From Candidatus Thiodiazotropha endolucinida (lineage in GTDB: Bacteria > Pseudomonadota > Gammaproteobacteria > Chromatiales > Chromatiaceae), in assembly GCF_001715975.1 (NCBI RefSeq), contig NZ_MARB01000023.1, forward strand, positions 1 to 64,000: a DNA stretch of 64,000 bases, written 5' to 3'. Below the pieces are notes generated by a model, which made no database searches, was not told the DNA's origin, and saw only the letters and a program-made list of their open reading frames with translations. Both the position numbers and the translations under genes were made by a program. The first letter of the stretch is position 1, and each line of letters starts with the position of its first letter. Below, piece after piece: positions 18,096-26,087 of this stretch.

Positions 18096-18977
18096 ATGGA
18101 TCTTCAACGCCTGAGATCACTCCTGGCTGTGGCCGACACCGGTTCCATCACCGAGGCGGCAGACCGTATCGGCCTCACCCAACCCGCCCTCTCCCGCCGC
18201 CTGCAGCAGCTGGAAGCGTATTTCGGTGCCGAGCTGCTATCCCGAGGGCGCAAAGGCGCCCAATTGACTGAGATTGGCCGATTGGTGGAACGCGAGGCTC
18301 GGGGCCTGGTCAACCGTTTCGACCACCTGCGCGAACAGGTCAGGGCGCATCAGGGCCTGGAGGGGGGCACAGTACGCATCGGCGGCGGTGCAACCGCAGT
18401 CTCCTTCGTGCTACCGACAGCGATCGCCCGCTTTCGGCAGGAACATCCCGGGATCCGCTTTCAACTCAAAGAGGCGGGGAGTATCGAAGTGGCCGGGGAT
18501 GTCATCAGCGGCCGTCTGGAATTGGGGCTGGTCACTTTGCCTGTTCAGGCCAGGGAGCTGCAGATCTGGCCCCTGATCACCGACCGGATCGTGTTGGTCG
18601 CACCCAGGGAGCACCCCCTGGCACGCCTGAACGAGGTTGACGCCAAGGCCCTTGACGGACTCGCCTTTGTCGGCTTCGAGGCTGACACGGCGGTGCGCCA
18701 GATTATCGATGCGGCCCTGCGCGACGCAGGTGTTGAGATGAACGTGGTGATGGAATTGCGCTCCATACCGGCCATCCTGCGCATGGTGGCCACCACAGGC
18801 AACCTTGCCTTTGTCAGTCGCATGGGCGTGGATACCCTGGCAGGCGTCTGCGAAATCGAAGTACGCGGACTCAACATCGTCCGTGAATTGGCAGTCATCG
18901 CCAAGCAGGGCAGTTCCCTCTCCCCCGCGGCCCAGGCCTTTTCATCATTGCTCAGAGAGGAGCAGTCTATTGCATGA
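18096..18977 (+). CDS. LysR-family transcriptional regulator
   Basis: 293 residues. The N-terminal winged helix covers residues 1-60 (SITEAADRIGLTQPALSRRL). A LysR substrate-binding domain (about 90-290) starts with VRIGGGATAVSFVLPTAIAR. It lies head-to-head with acnB over 171 bp of AT-rich DNA, so acnB or a flanking gene is the plausible target. The ligand is not known. No clear T-N11-A box could be singled out. Confidence 0.93.
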   Translation: MDLQRLRSLLAVADTGSITEAADRIGLTQPALSRRLQQLEAYFGAELLSRGRKGAQLTEIGRLVEREARGLVNRFDHLREQVRAHQGLEGGTVRIGGGATAVSFVLPTAIARFRQEHPGIRFQLKEAGSIEVAGDVISGRLELGLVTLPVQARELQIWPLITDRIVLVAPREHPLARLNEVDAKALDGLAFVGFEADTAVRQIIDAALRDAGVEMNVVMELRSIPAILRMVATTGNLAFVSRMGVDTLAGVCEIEVRGLNIVRELAVIAKQGSSLSPAAQAFSSLLREEQSIA

Positions 18978-19152
18978 CGGTATGACGCCTGTCGATACCG
19001 CTTCTTCTCTCGACTCTCTGCTGTTTTCCTGCTTTGTTGATCGGCAAATGTGCATAGATCCACATGCTCGCCATGATGATTCCGCCTGCGACCAGCAGAA
19101 CGAAAAAGATCGCCGGCGCCAACATTAATAATCCAGCCAAGATAATTTCCAT
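18967..19152 (-). CDS. small membrane protein
   Basis: 61 residues: one long hydrophobic segment (LAGLLMLAPAIFFVLLVAGG) and a basic tail with RRSGIDRRHT, a motif seen at the ends of several gammaproteobacterial membrane proteins. GGGGAG lies four bases before the second of two adjacent ATGs, which I took as the start. It overlaps the last 11 bp of the LysR gene on the opposite strand. The function is unknown. Confidence 0.55.
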   Translation of the reverse strand: MEIILAGLLMLAPAIFFVLLVAGGIIMASMWIYAHLPINKAGKQQRVERRSGIDRRHTVMQ

Positions 19153-19396
19153 CATTCTCCCCTGGGCATAATTACCGCTTCAATTATCATCCGATTAGAC
19201 CCGAGAATGCCTATTGCGTGCTCCAGAGTAGCTATGCTCATATCAGGGTATTTTCAGGTCACTCACTCAAGCCATGAAAGCTATTCTGATGATTTTCTGA
19301 TTTATCATTCACTCAATAGCACACTGACAACTCCCTGCTATGAAAATCTGCCAACGACTATACTGCTAGTTATCTTCAACTCACTCCTTTGATGCT

Positions 19397-20098
19397 ATGA
19401 CTACCCAAAACCCTTCGAAAAACACCCGGGAGAATCCTGTCGATCCTTTGGCTGAGCGTATTCTCGATACCGCCGTTCGATTGGCCGAGGAGGGCTCATG
19501 GGAATCGATACGACTGCATCAGGTAGCGGCCGAGATGGGCATCGACCTTGAAGTGATTCATCGTTATTACCGGCAGAAGGATGACCTGGTGGAGGCGTGG
19601 TATGATCGCGCGGACCGCGCCATGCTGGCCGATGCCGCTCTGCCGGATTACCTCTCCCTGACCACCCGGGAACGCCTTCATCGTTCCGTCATGTGCTGGT
19701 TGATGGCGATGCAGGATCATCGCCGCGTCAGCCGGGATATGCTGATGTACAAATTCGAGCTGGGCCATATACATCTGCAGGTGCTTGGCGTATTGAGAAT
19801 AAGCCGCACGGTACAGTGGTTTCTTGAGTCGGCACATCGTGACGCCATACATCTGCATCGTGTCATCGAAGAGATGGGGCTGACCAATATCTACCTTGCA
19901 AGCTTCGCTCACTGGCTGTTCGACAGCTCCAATGAAGCGGAAAAAACCCGGCGATTACTCGACCGGCTGCTGGGACGCGCAGAAGCAGTAGCGCGCTTTC
20001 TAACCCCCTTCAGCAGAACCGGGCATGAGGATTTCACACCGGCACATGGCGAGGCTAAGAGAGATATCCCACAGAGTGTCGAGGGATCGGTCCACTGA
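19397..20098 (+). CDS. TetR/COQ9-like regulator
   Basis: 233 residues. The first 70 form a TetR-type helix-turn-helix (AERILDTAVRLAEEGSWESI, then VAAEMGIDLEVIHRYYRQKD). The C-terminal part (about 80-200) is helical, and its pattern of Trp and His resembles the COQ9/RpsU-divergently-transcribed group rather than classical drug-binding TetRs. It is followed after 21 bp by the membrane hydrolase gene on the same strand, so the two may be cotranscribed. The tail after about 205 is polar and probably disordered. Confidence 0.8.
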   Translation: MTTQNPSKNTRENPVDPLAERILDTAVRLAEEGSWESIRLHQVAAEMGIDLEVIHRYYRQKDDLVEAWYDRADRAMLADAALPDYLSLTTRERLHRSVMCWLMAMQDHRRVSRDMLMYKFELGHIHLQVLGVLRISRTVQWFLESAHRDAIHLHRVIEEMGLTNIYLASFAHWLFDSSNEAEKTRRLLDRLLGRAEAVARFLTPFSRTGHEDFTPAHGEAKRDIPQSVEGSVH

Positions 20099-20119
20099 GG
20101 AGAGAATAACCACCAGCCG

Positions 20120-21148
20120 ATGGACACTGTCACCCATGTTCTTTTCGGCGCGGTCTGTACACTGGCGGTTACTCGAATCGAATCGGCACCCGTTAAGGAG
20201 CTGCCTATGCGACTGGCCGTTGCCGGCACCGCCGCAGCCTTCCCGGATATCGACTACCTGAGTTTCTGGATAGATCCCCTGCTGTTCCTAGCGGATTGGC
20301 ATCGAACTGCAACTCACTCACTGTTGTTCATGCCAGTCTGGGCTGGATTATTGGCATCGCTTTGGATGTACTCCCACTGGGCAAGGAGTCGGTGGTTCAC
20401 TGTCTACGCCCTGTGCGGACTGGGGGTTACGTCCCATATTCTACTCGATCTGTTGACGGTTTTCGGAATCAGGATTTTCTATCCGTTTTCGTCCTCCCTC
20501 TACGCTATCGGTACAAGCTTTGTCATCGATGGGATAGTCACCATTCTGCTTGCAGCAACCCTCCTCTACTCCCTGCGTCACCCGGGAAGACGTGCTGCCA
20601 TGAGTGGCCTGTTGTTGCTGTCTCTCTACCTGGGCGCCCAATGGGGGCTCAGGAGTCATGCCTACAGGATTGTTGCCGCACAGTTGTCCGAAGCGTCCGA
20701 TCTGCATCTTTTGCCGCAACCCTTCTCACCCTTCTATTGGCAGGCAATCAACCGGGCCGGTGATGAGTATCGGGTCGCCTATCTCAGCCTGCTTGCCAAG
20801 GACAAGGCCATCATCGATGACTATCGGGGTAGCACTGCACTTGAGTGGCGACAGGAAAGCCTGCTGGGAAACGATAACAGTCTCGTCCCCCTGATCGATG
20901 AGGCATGGAGTCAGCCGCTATTTTTAAAATTCAGGGAGTTCGCCCGCTTTCCAGTCCTGTATCGCCTGGATAAAGAGGGAGGAGAAGCCTGTGCATGGTT
21001 TACCGATCTTCGCTACACCCTGCCCTATATGACACCCGCATTCCGTTACGGCATGTGTCGCCGACATGGGCAGGCATGGAGGCTCTACCGCTTGAAGCGA
21101 TTTAGCCACAACGAACGGCAGGCACTGCCTACCATCACTCAACATTGA
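20120..21148 (+). CDS. membrane-bound metal-dependent hydrolase (YdjM/DUF457 family)
   Basis: 342 residues. Metal-binding motifs in order: DTVTHVLFGA (His6), AAFPDIDYLS, WHRTATHSLL and SHILLDLLT. These are the conserved His/Asp positions of the LexA-regulated inner-membrane hydrolase YdjM family. About five hydrophobic segments cover residues 60-180. The C-terminal 160 residues form a soluble domain, an addition relative to the short YdjM. Its relatives act on membrane lipids or phospholipids, but the reaction is unproved. It lies just downstream of the TetR-like gene. Confidence 0.85.
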   Translation: MDTVTHVLFGAVCTLAVTRIESAPVKELPMRLAVAGTAAAFPDIDYLSFWIDPLLFLADWHRTATHSLLFMPVWAGLLASLWMYSHWARSRWFTVYALCGLGVTSHILLDLLTVFGIRIFYPFSSSLYAIGTSFVIDGIVTILLAATLLYSLRHPGRRAAMSGLLLLSLYLGAQWGLRSHAYRIVAAQLSEASDLHLLPQPFSPFYWQAINRAGDEYRVAYLSLLAKDKAIIDDYRGSTALEWRQESLLGNDNSLVPLIDEAWSQPLFLKFREFARFPVLYRLDKEGGEACAWFTDLRYTLPYMTPAFRYGMCRRHGQAWRLYRLKRFSHNERQALPTITQH

Positions 21149-21323
21149 ACTGGATTTCACTGCTTTATGTAAGAGCATCCGATATCCTGTCTGGACCGCA
21201 CTTCAACTCACGAATAACAGATGCATGTTGAAAGATTCAGCGGTTGACCACGTCCCGCGGATGCCCCCTATGCAGAGCTGACACCCTTTTCAGATATGTA
21301 CCCCTACATTTGGGGCTTAACCG

Positions 21324-22385
21324 CTACACCTTACTCTCTTCTTCTCCTACGGCCTTCGATATGGCGTTGCGTCCCTTCTTTTTGGCCCTGTAAAGGGCGG
21401 AATCCGCAGCATCGACTAATGAGTCCAGGTCGTGACCATGATCGGGAAACATCGATACGCCGATACTGACGGTTGACGATATCTCCTGCCCGTCATCCAT
21501 GCTGTGGATCTCTTTTGCAGCACGCTTGCGAATTCTCTCTGCAGTTGTGGTTGCCTGGTCCAGTTGGGTTTCACCCAGAACGACGATGAATTCGTCACCT
21601 CCAAAACGGCTGACATAATCCACATCCCGGACCGCATACTCGATAATCTCTGATATCCTGTGCAAAACCTCGTCACCAATATGGTGGCCAAAGGTATCAT
21701 TGATCTTTTTCAGGTTATCCACATCCAACAGCAACAAGGTAATATTGTGTTTATAGCGCTTGGCTCTCTTCAGGTCCTGCGCAAACCGTTCGGCCAGCCC
21801 TCTGCGATTATACAAACCGGTCATCGGGTCGTGGGAGGCAAGAAACTTGAGTCGTTCCTCTTCCAGCTTTTGATGGGCGATATCCCGAAACGATCCGAGT
21901 GCCTGCCAGCCATTCAGGCTCTCAAACGGGGAGACCGTCAGTTCCAGGATGGTTTCCTCGCCATTTTTTCGTACCGCGGGAAACTGCTTGGTCCAAGATT
22001 CAAATTCCTTGCCATATTCGTCTACGAACCGACTGAAATGTTCGCTGGCATTGCTTCTGAGCCGTTCGGGTACAAGCAGTTCGTGAATGTTTCGATCAGT
22101 TAAGTCTGCGGCGGTATATCCGAGTATTTTTTCCGCAGCAGGATTCCAGAACAATATTCGGGCTTCACGGTCAACGATGATGATACCTTCCCTGGTGGCC
22201 ATTGCGATACTCTTGAATCTTGCTTCGCTCTTCTTTAGCTGACGTTCAACATTAATCAGGTTGTTGAGGGCTTTTTCCCGCAGTTTCCCCAATCGGATGG
22301 ATTGACGAAGACTTTCCTCAAGCAACTTATTTTCACGGAGTATTTTTGAGACCCGTTCCTGAATTTCCGTTGTGAGGGTATGCAT
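21324..22385 (-). CDS. PAS-GGDEF diguanylate cyclase
   Basis: 353 residues with no membrane segment. An N-terminal coiled coil (1-55) leads to a PAS domain (55-175: REGIIIVDREARILFWNPAA). A GGDEF domain (185-345) has the intact active site RFGGDEF (262-266) and an inhibitory RxxD site (RDVD, 253-256) five residues before it, so product inhibition by c-di-GMP is expected. It makes c-di-GMP from GTP. The start follows the diiron-protein gene by 8 bp, so the two form an operon and the PAS may act with that upstream sensor. Confidence 0.95.
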   Translation of the reverse strand: MHTLTTEIQERVSKILRENKLLEESLRQSIRLGKLREKALNNLINVERQLKKSEARFKSIAMATREGIIIVDREARILFWNPAAEKILGYTAADLTDRNIHELLVPERLRSNASEHFSRFVDEYGKEFESWTKQFPAVRKNGEETILELTVSPFESLNGWQALGSFRDIAHQKLEEERLKFLASHDPMTGLYNRRGLAERFAQDLKRAKRYKHNITLLLLDVDNLKKINDTFGHHIGDEVLHRISEIIEYAVRDVDYVSRFGGDEFIVVLGETQLDQATTTAERIRKRAAKEIHSMDDGQEISSTVSIGVSMFPDHGHDLDSLVDAADSALYRAKKKGRNAISKAVGEEESKV

Positions 22386-22393
22386 GGTATCGC

Positions 22394-23182
22394 TTAGGGT
22401 ATCTCAGGGTAGATCAGGTCCGTTCCACATCGTAGTTCCTTCAGATACTCGATTGCGTCGTCAACATGGGAGGTTCCGATGATTGATCCATGCTGAGGCA
22501 GTATGGCCTGGATCTCGAAGCCAGATAGTGACTTAATGAAACCCCGAGTTGCCAGATTGGATGCCATGTAATCCAGGTGAAACAGATCCATTTTCTCTTT
22601 GTGTACCCCGAAAGAGGAAACGGCCAGACTCCAATCTGTATCAAGGGCCGCCCAAATGTCCCCTGAAAACAAAAAACCGCTCTCCGAGTGATAGGTTACA
22701 AAAGCGCCAGGGAAATGCAGAAACGGGGCCTCTATGAATCTCAAATGGCTGCCGGATGGCAGGGTAAATTCGGGATTGGCGACAATATCATAAGCGTTGT
22801 AATCGGGATTACCGTAGTGAGGAAGCAGGACATGGGTCCTGGGTGAGGAATAGACCGGCATTTCAGGATTCAATTCCAGCCAGTCGACCATCGATGCCGC
22901 AACATCCGGATCCTGGTGACACACTATCAGTCCGCTGACATGCTCCGGCAGCATGATTTGTGAAACCCGCGTCTTCACCTGATCAAAAAAAGAGCGGTTG
23001 CCAGGATCCACCAATAGCGCCTGGTCACCATCAACAATAAGATAGGTGTTGCAACGAAATGCTGTTTCATCGGTGATCCCCAGCCAATAGATCGTCGTAC
23101 CATGTCGCGAATACAACGGTGTCGGAATATCCATATCGGGGATCGCCGCAGTGGTGAGAGTGAAATCCGCTTGATAGGGCAC
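22394..23182 (-). CDS. MBL-fold oxygen-binding diiron protein (ODP/FDP-like)
   Basis: 262 residues; GTG start with GAAGG about 8 bases upstream. The metallo-beta-lactamase fold has VCHQDPDV (His89, Asp91, Asp93), His156, Asp175 and His231, the spacing of the flavodiiron-protein diiron core. No flavodoxin domain follows. The stand-alone form and the HxDxDV version of the metal motif fit the ODP group, which binds oxygen in chemotaxis or c-di-GMP signalling rather than reducing it at speed. The downstream partner is a diguanylate cyclase 8 bp away, which supports a sensing role. Confidence 0.85.
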   Translation of the reverse strand: MPYQADFTLTTAAIPDMDIPTPLYSRHGTTIYWLGITDETAFRCNTYLIVDGDQALLVDPGNRSFFDQVKTRVSQIMLPEHVSGLIVCHQDPDVAASMVDWLELNPEMPVYSSPRTHVLLPHYGNPDYNAYDIVANPEFTLPSGSHLRFIEAPFLHFPGAFVTYHSESGFLFSGDIWAALDTDWSLAVSSFGVHKEKMDLFHLDYMASNLATRGFIKSLSGFEIQAILPQHGSIIGTSHVDDAIEYLKELRCGTDLIYPEIP

Positions 23183-23555
23183 AGCACACCTTCGGGCAGC
23201 GAGCCATGTGTTCAGTTTGCTATTAATCAGTGTAGACTCTGCCCGATAACATGGTATTGATCTTTATCAATACGGCAAAGATTGTGCAAAGCCCAGTCGA
23301 ATATCACAGCCTTGGGACGGAATTTTTTTTCGGAAGGGCCTGCTGAAGATATTCCACAACACTCACCGACAAACCATTGCCGATTTGACTCAACTTTCTG
23401 GTGCGCCAAATGCCATCGTATTTCAAGTGAACCATATGTTAACACTGAAATAGTCGATTGATTTGCTGTGAAATCCGGTTTTCTACTGCAAGCACACTTA
23501 AACACACTCCATTTCAGCAGACGAATGGAAACTGTAGCGAGAATTAAACTGATTG
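23183..23555. other. 373-bp region with no gene recognised
   Basis: Holds the promoter side of the diiron-protein gene and the 3' side of the HxlR gene. A 92-codon frame on the minus strand (23227-23505) has no ribosome site or family resemblance. Confidence 0.5.
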
Positions 23556-23921
23556 TCAGAGTCCATTTACCTCAGCCCAGTCCTTCAGTTGTTCCAGCAC
23601 GGTCAGGGAAGAACGGCCAAAGTCGGTGATCTCGTATGCAATAGCTACCGGTCTGGTGCTAAGAACCTTTCGCTCCACCAGGCCGATCTCTTCCATCTCT
23701 TTGAGTCTCTGGTTGACCATCTTTTTGCTCGCTCCGCCGAGTTGACGAGCTAGATCATTAAACCGGACTGGACCGTCCTGCAGGTGCCAGAGTATCGAGC
23801 CTTTCCACTTGCCGCCGATGATGCGCATGCCCCGCTCGATCGGGCAAGGTTCGGAGCAGGCGTTGATGACCACCTTTTTCCCGTCCGATCTCAGTTCGAC
23901 ACGTGCCTTAGATGTCTTCAT
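23556..23921 (-). CDS. HxlR-family transcriptional regulator
   Basis: About 121 residues from MKTSKA; a TTG-started frame is three codons longer. The HxlR winged helix has CSEPCPIERGMRIIGGKWKG at its start, with the pair of Cys used by redox- or electrophile-sensing members (YodB, QorR). The recognition helix is ARQLGGASKKMVNQRL. It is divergent from mdaB, and the 80-bp gap holds an AGTATACT palindrome (23932-23939). It probably represses mdaB and the following genes and releases DNA when quinones or aldehydes modify the Cys. Confidence 0.92.
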   Translation of the reverse strand: MKTSKARVELRSDGKKVVINACSEPCPIERGMRIIGGKWKGSILWHLQDGPVRFNDLARQLGGASKKMVNQRLKEMEEIGLVERKVLSTRPVAIAYEITDFGRSSLTVLEQLKDWAEVNGL

Positions 23922-24001
23922 GGTTACCAAAAGTATACTAGTTGACTATGGTCACTTAGTGTAACACCATACATCAACGCTTTCACCAAGGAGACAGCAA
24001 C
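23922..24001. promoter_or_regulatory. HxlR/mdaB divergent promoter region
   Basis: 80 bp between the regulator and mdaB. AGTATACT (23932-23939) and the overlapping ACTAGT (23937-23942) are palindromic. GTTAC at 23923 and GTAAC at 23961 form an outer inverted pair. AAGGAG precedes the mdaB start. The operator role is inferred. Confidence 0.45.
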
Positions 24002-24628
24002 ATGCCCAATATTTTCATTATCAATGCCCACGAGTACTACCCGTTCTCTGAGGGCAGGCTGAACAACACACTCGCAGACAAGGCAGCGGAAACCCTTTCA
24101 GTCAATGGGCACAAGGTAAAGACCACGACGATGAAAGACGACTACGACGTCGCCACCGAACTGGAAAAGCACCAATGGGCAGACGTCATTCTCCTGCAGA
24201 CGCCAGTCAACTGGATGGGAGTGCCCTGGTCCTTCAAGAAATACATGGACACAATCTATTCGGCCGGGATGGACGGCACCCTGTGCGACGGCGACGGCCG
24301 CAGGCGCAGCGACCCTATCAAACAATACGGTTCCGGCGGGACACTGGCCGGGAAGAAATACATGCTCTCGTTGACCTTCAATGCGCCTAAGGAAGCATTC
24401 GACGATCCCAGTCAGGACCTGTTCCAGGGGAGGTCAGTCGACGATCTGCTGTTCCCGATGCACATGAACTTCCGCTTCTTCGGCATGGAACCGATCGAAA
24501 CCTTCGCCTGCCACGATGTCATAAAGAATCCCGACATCGACAACGACCTGGTGCGCTTCGAAGCCCACCTCAACGAACATTTTTCAGAGGTCAGTGGCGA
24601 TGAGCAAGAACTACAAAGTGCAGTGTGA
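24002..24628 (+). CDS. mdaB: MdaB-type NAD(P)H quinone oxidoreductase
   Basis: 208 residues of the flavodoxin-like quinone reductase family: [18 protein letters not shown] at the N-terminus, [20 protein letters not shown] for FMN/FAD binding, then [17 protein letters not shown]. It reduces quinones by two electrons and so avoids radicals. First gene of a plus-strand cluster under the divergent HxlR regulator. Its 3' end overlaps the next gene by 29 bp, which suggests coupling. Confidence 0.92.
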   Translation: MPNIFIINAHEYYPFSEGRLNNTLADKAAETLSVNGHKVKTTTMKDDYDVATELEKHQWADVILLQTPVNWMGVPWSFKKYMDTIYSAGMDGTLCDGDGRRRSDPIKQYGSGGTLAGKKYMLSLTFNAPKEAFDDPSQDLFQGRSVDDLLFPMHMNFRFFGMEPIETFACHDVIKNPDIDNDLVRFEAHLNEHFSEVSGDEQELQSAV

Positions 24629-25001
24629 CTGCGGCGCGATTGAGCTTGAGATGACGGGCACCCCTAGGGTGCATGCCTATTGCCACTGCGAAGATTGTCG
24701 CGCGTTACTCGATGTGCCCTATCACTCGATCGTCGCATGGGATGCTGACCAGGCCAGTATCGCGTCAGGTGCAGAACATGCCATCGAGTACAAGTTTCCA
24801 ACGCTGGAGATGACACGGGTGTTCTGCAAGCACTGCGGTGAGACGGTCTATAACACCAATGCGATGGGCTGGCGACTGGTATCGCAGTTGCTCATCCGCA
24901 AGTGCACGAACAATGAGCTGCCGGAAGAATTCCAGTCGAACGCGCACTTCTATTACGACCGCCGCATTGTCGATATCGACGATCAAATTCCTAAAAGCTG
25001 A
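24600..25001 (+). CDS. GFA/CENP-V family zinc protein
   Basis: 133 residues from ATG 24600, with GAGGT upstream. Zinc-site cysteines: CDCG near residue 9, CHCEDC near 31 and CKHCG near 80. This is the glutathione-dependent formaldehyde-activating (GFA/CENP-V) fold. Members are proposed to form adducts of glutathione with aldehydes, but the activity of most is unproven. The position inside a quinone/electrophile cluster agrees with glutathione-linked detoxification. Confidence 0.9.
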   Translation: MSKNYKVQCDCGAIELEMTGTPRVHAYCHCEDCRALLDVPYHSIVAWDADQASIASGAEHAIEYKFPTLEMTRVFCKHCGETVYNTNAMGWRLVSQLLIRKCTNNELPEEFQSNAHFYYDRRIVDIDDQIPKS

Positions 25002-25002
25002 C

Positions 25003-25390
25003 ATGTTGCGCATTCGCGAAGCGACCCATGGAAACCCACTAAAAAATCCCACAAATAAACCATTGAAGTTTTACTCAGCGTGGTACTGCCCGTTTGCTCA
25101 AAGAGCCTGGATGGCCTTGCTGTATAAGCAACTTGATTTCGAGTATATCGAGGTGGATCCCTATCAAAAATCCCAATGGTGGCTTGAAATTTCTCGAAAT
25201 AGCGCGATTTCACCCTTCCAACGACGGGAAGCCTCTGGTCATGATTCAGCTACTGGTATGAGTCCATGCTGGAGACAAGCAGCTTCAGGGCTACGTCCAC
25301 GGATCACGATAATTACCGCCAACGCTTGATCGAGTTCTACCTCCCTTATAGTCTAGGTCAGGGGCATAAGGATGTAACAGAAACCTGATA
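25003..25390 (+). pseudogene. glutathione S-transferase, decayed
   Basis: Opens with ATG 25003. The N-terminal thioredoxin-fold half reads LKFYSAWYCPFAQRAWMALL, a clear GST glutathione-site start with Cys-Pro-Phe. After ...YQKSQWWLEISRN the frame is lost: the SNDGKPLV piece (the usual KVPxxxDGxPL) is in another frame, and stops follow. YRQRLIEFYLPY further on is a trace of the helical domain. One or more small indels have inactivated it. The remains fit the glutathione theme of the cluster. Confidence 0.75.
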
Positions 25391-25427
25391 GAGAGGATAT
25401 CGAAGACAAGCAATGAAGGAGACCGAA

Positions 25428-26084
25428 GTGACAACTACCGAAAGCGTTAAGGATTTTGAGATTCCATCGAAAACCTTACGTCGAATCCTGCTTTTGCTTG
25501 CGCACCCTTCACTCAACCGCTCCGAGGCAAATCGCCCGATGGCGGAGGCCGTTGTCGATATTGACGGTATAACCCTGATTGATTTGTATGCCGAATATCC
25601 AGACTTTCAGATCGACATCGATCGGGAACAACAGCGGCTCCTTGAACACGATGTCATCATCTTTCAGCACCCGCTGTATTGGTACTCGACCCCGGCCATA
25701 CTGAAGGAATGGCAGGATCTTGTGCTGGAACACGACTTCGCCTACGGCTCGAATGGAACAGCACTCCATGGCAAGATCTTTTTCAATGCGCTCACCGCCG
25801 GCGGAATCGAGGCGGCATACCGCTCGGAGGGGTACAACCACTTCACCATCCGTGAACTACTCCATCCGCTGGAACAGACGGCCCTACTCTGCGGCATGAC
25901 TTACTTACCGCCTTTTGCCCTATTCGGTTCACGCATGGTAGTTGAGGAAGGAAGGATCGGGAAACATATCGCCGACTGGATACGTGTACTCGAAGCCCTG
26001 CGTGACGATCGGCTCAATATCGTGATTGCGCAGAGCCTGCCCAGGCTCAACAGCGACCTCAACGCGATCCTCGAGGAGGACTGA
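25428..26084 (+). CDS. KefF-like ancillary NAD(P)H oxidoreductase
   Basis: About 218 residues. I prefer GTG 25428, since AAGGAG lies 6 bases upstream; an ATG five codons earlier is possible. It is a flavodoxin-like fold: ILLLLAHPSLNRSEANRPM, then IIFQHPLYWYSTPAILKEWQ (the FMN-binding HPxYWYSxPAxLKxW signature of KefF/KefG) and GSNGTALHGK. The stop lies 3 bp before the antiporter gene. KefF binds KefC in the cytoplasm and is needed for full potassium efflux activity, and it also reduces quinones. Confidence 0.9.
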   Translation: MTTTESVKDFEIPSKTLRRILLLLAHPSLNRSEANRPMAEAVVDIDGITLIDLYAEYPDFQIDIDREQQRLLEHDVIIFQHPLYWYSTPAILKEWQDLVLEHDFAYGSNGTALHGKIFFNALTAGGIEAAYRSEGYNHFTIRELLHPLEQTALLCGMTYLPPFALFGSRMVVEEGRIGKHIADWIRVLEALRDDRLNIVIAQSLPRLNSDLNAILEED

Positions 26085-26087
26085 GCA

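Noticed and set aside
23227-23505. 92-codon frame on the minus strand with several Cys
   Set aside because: No family resemblance, no ribosome site, intergenic position.
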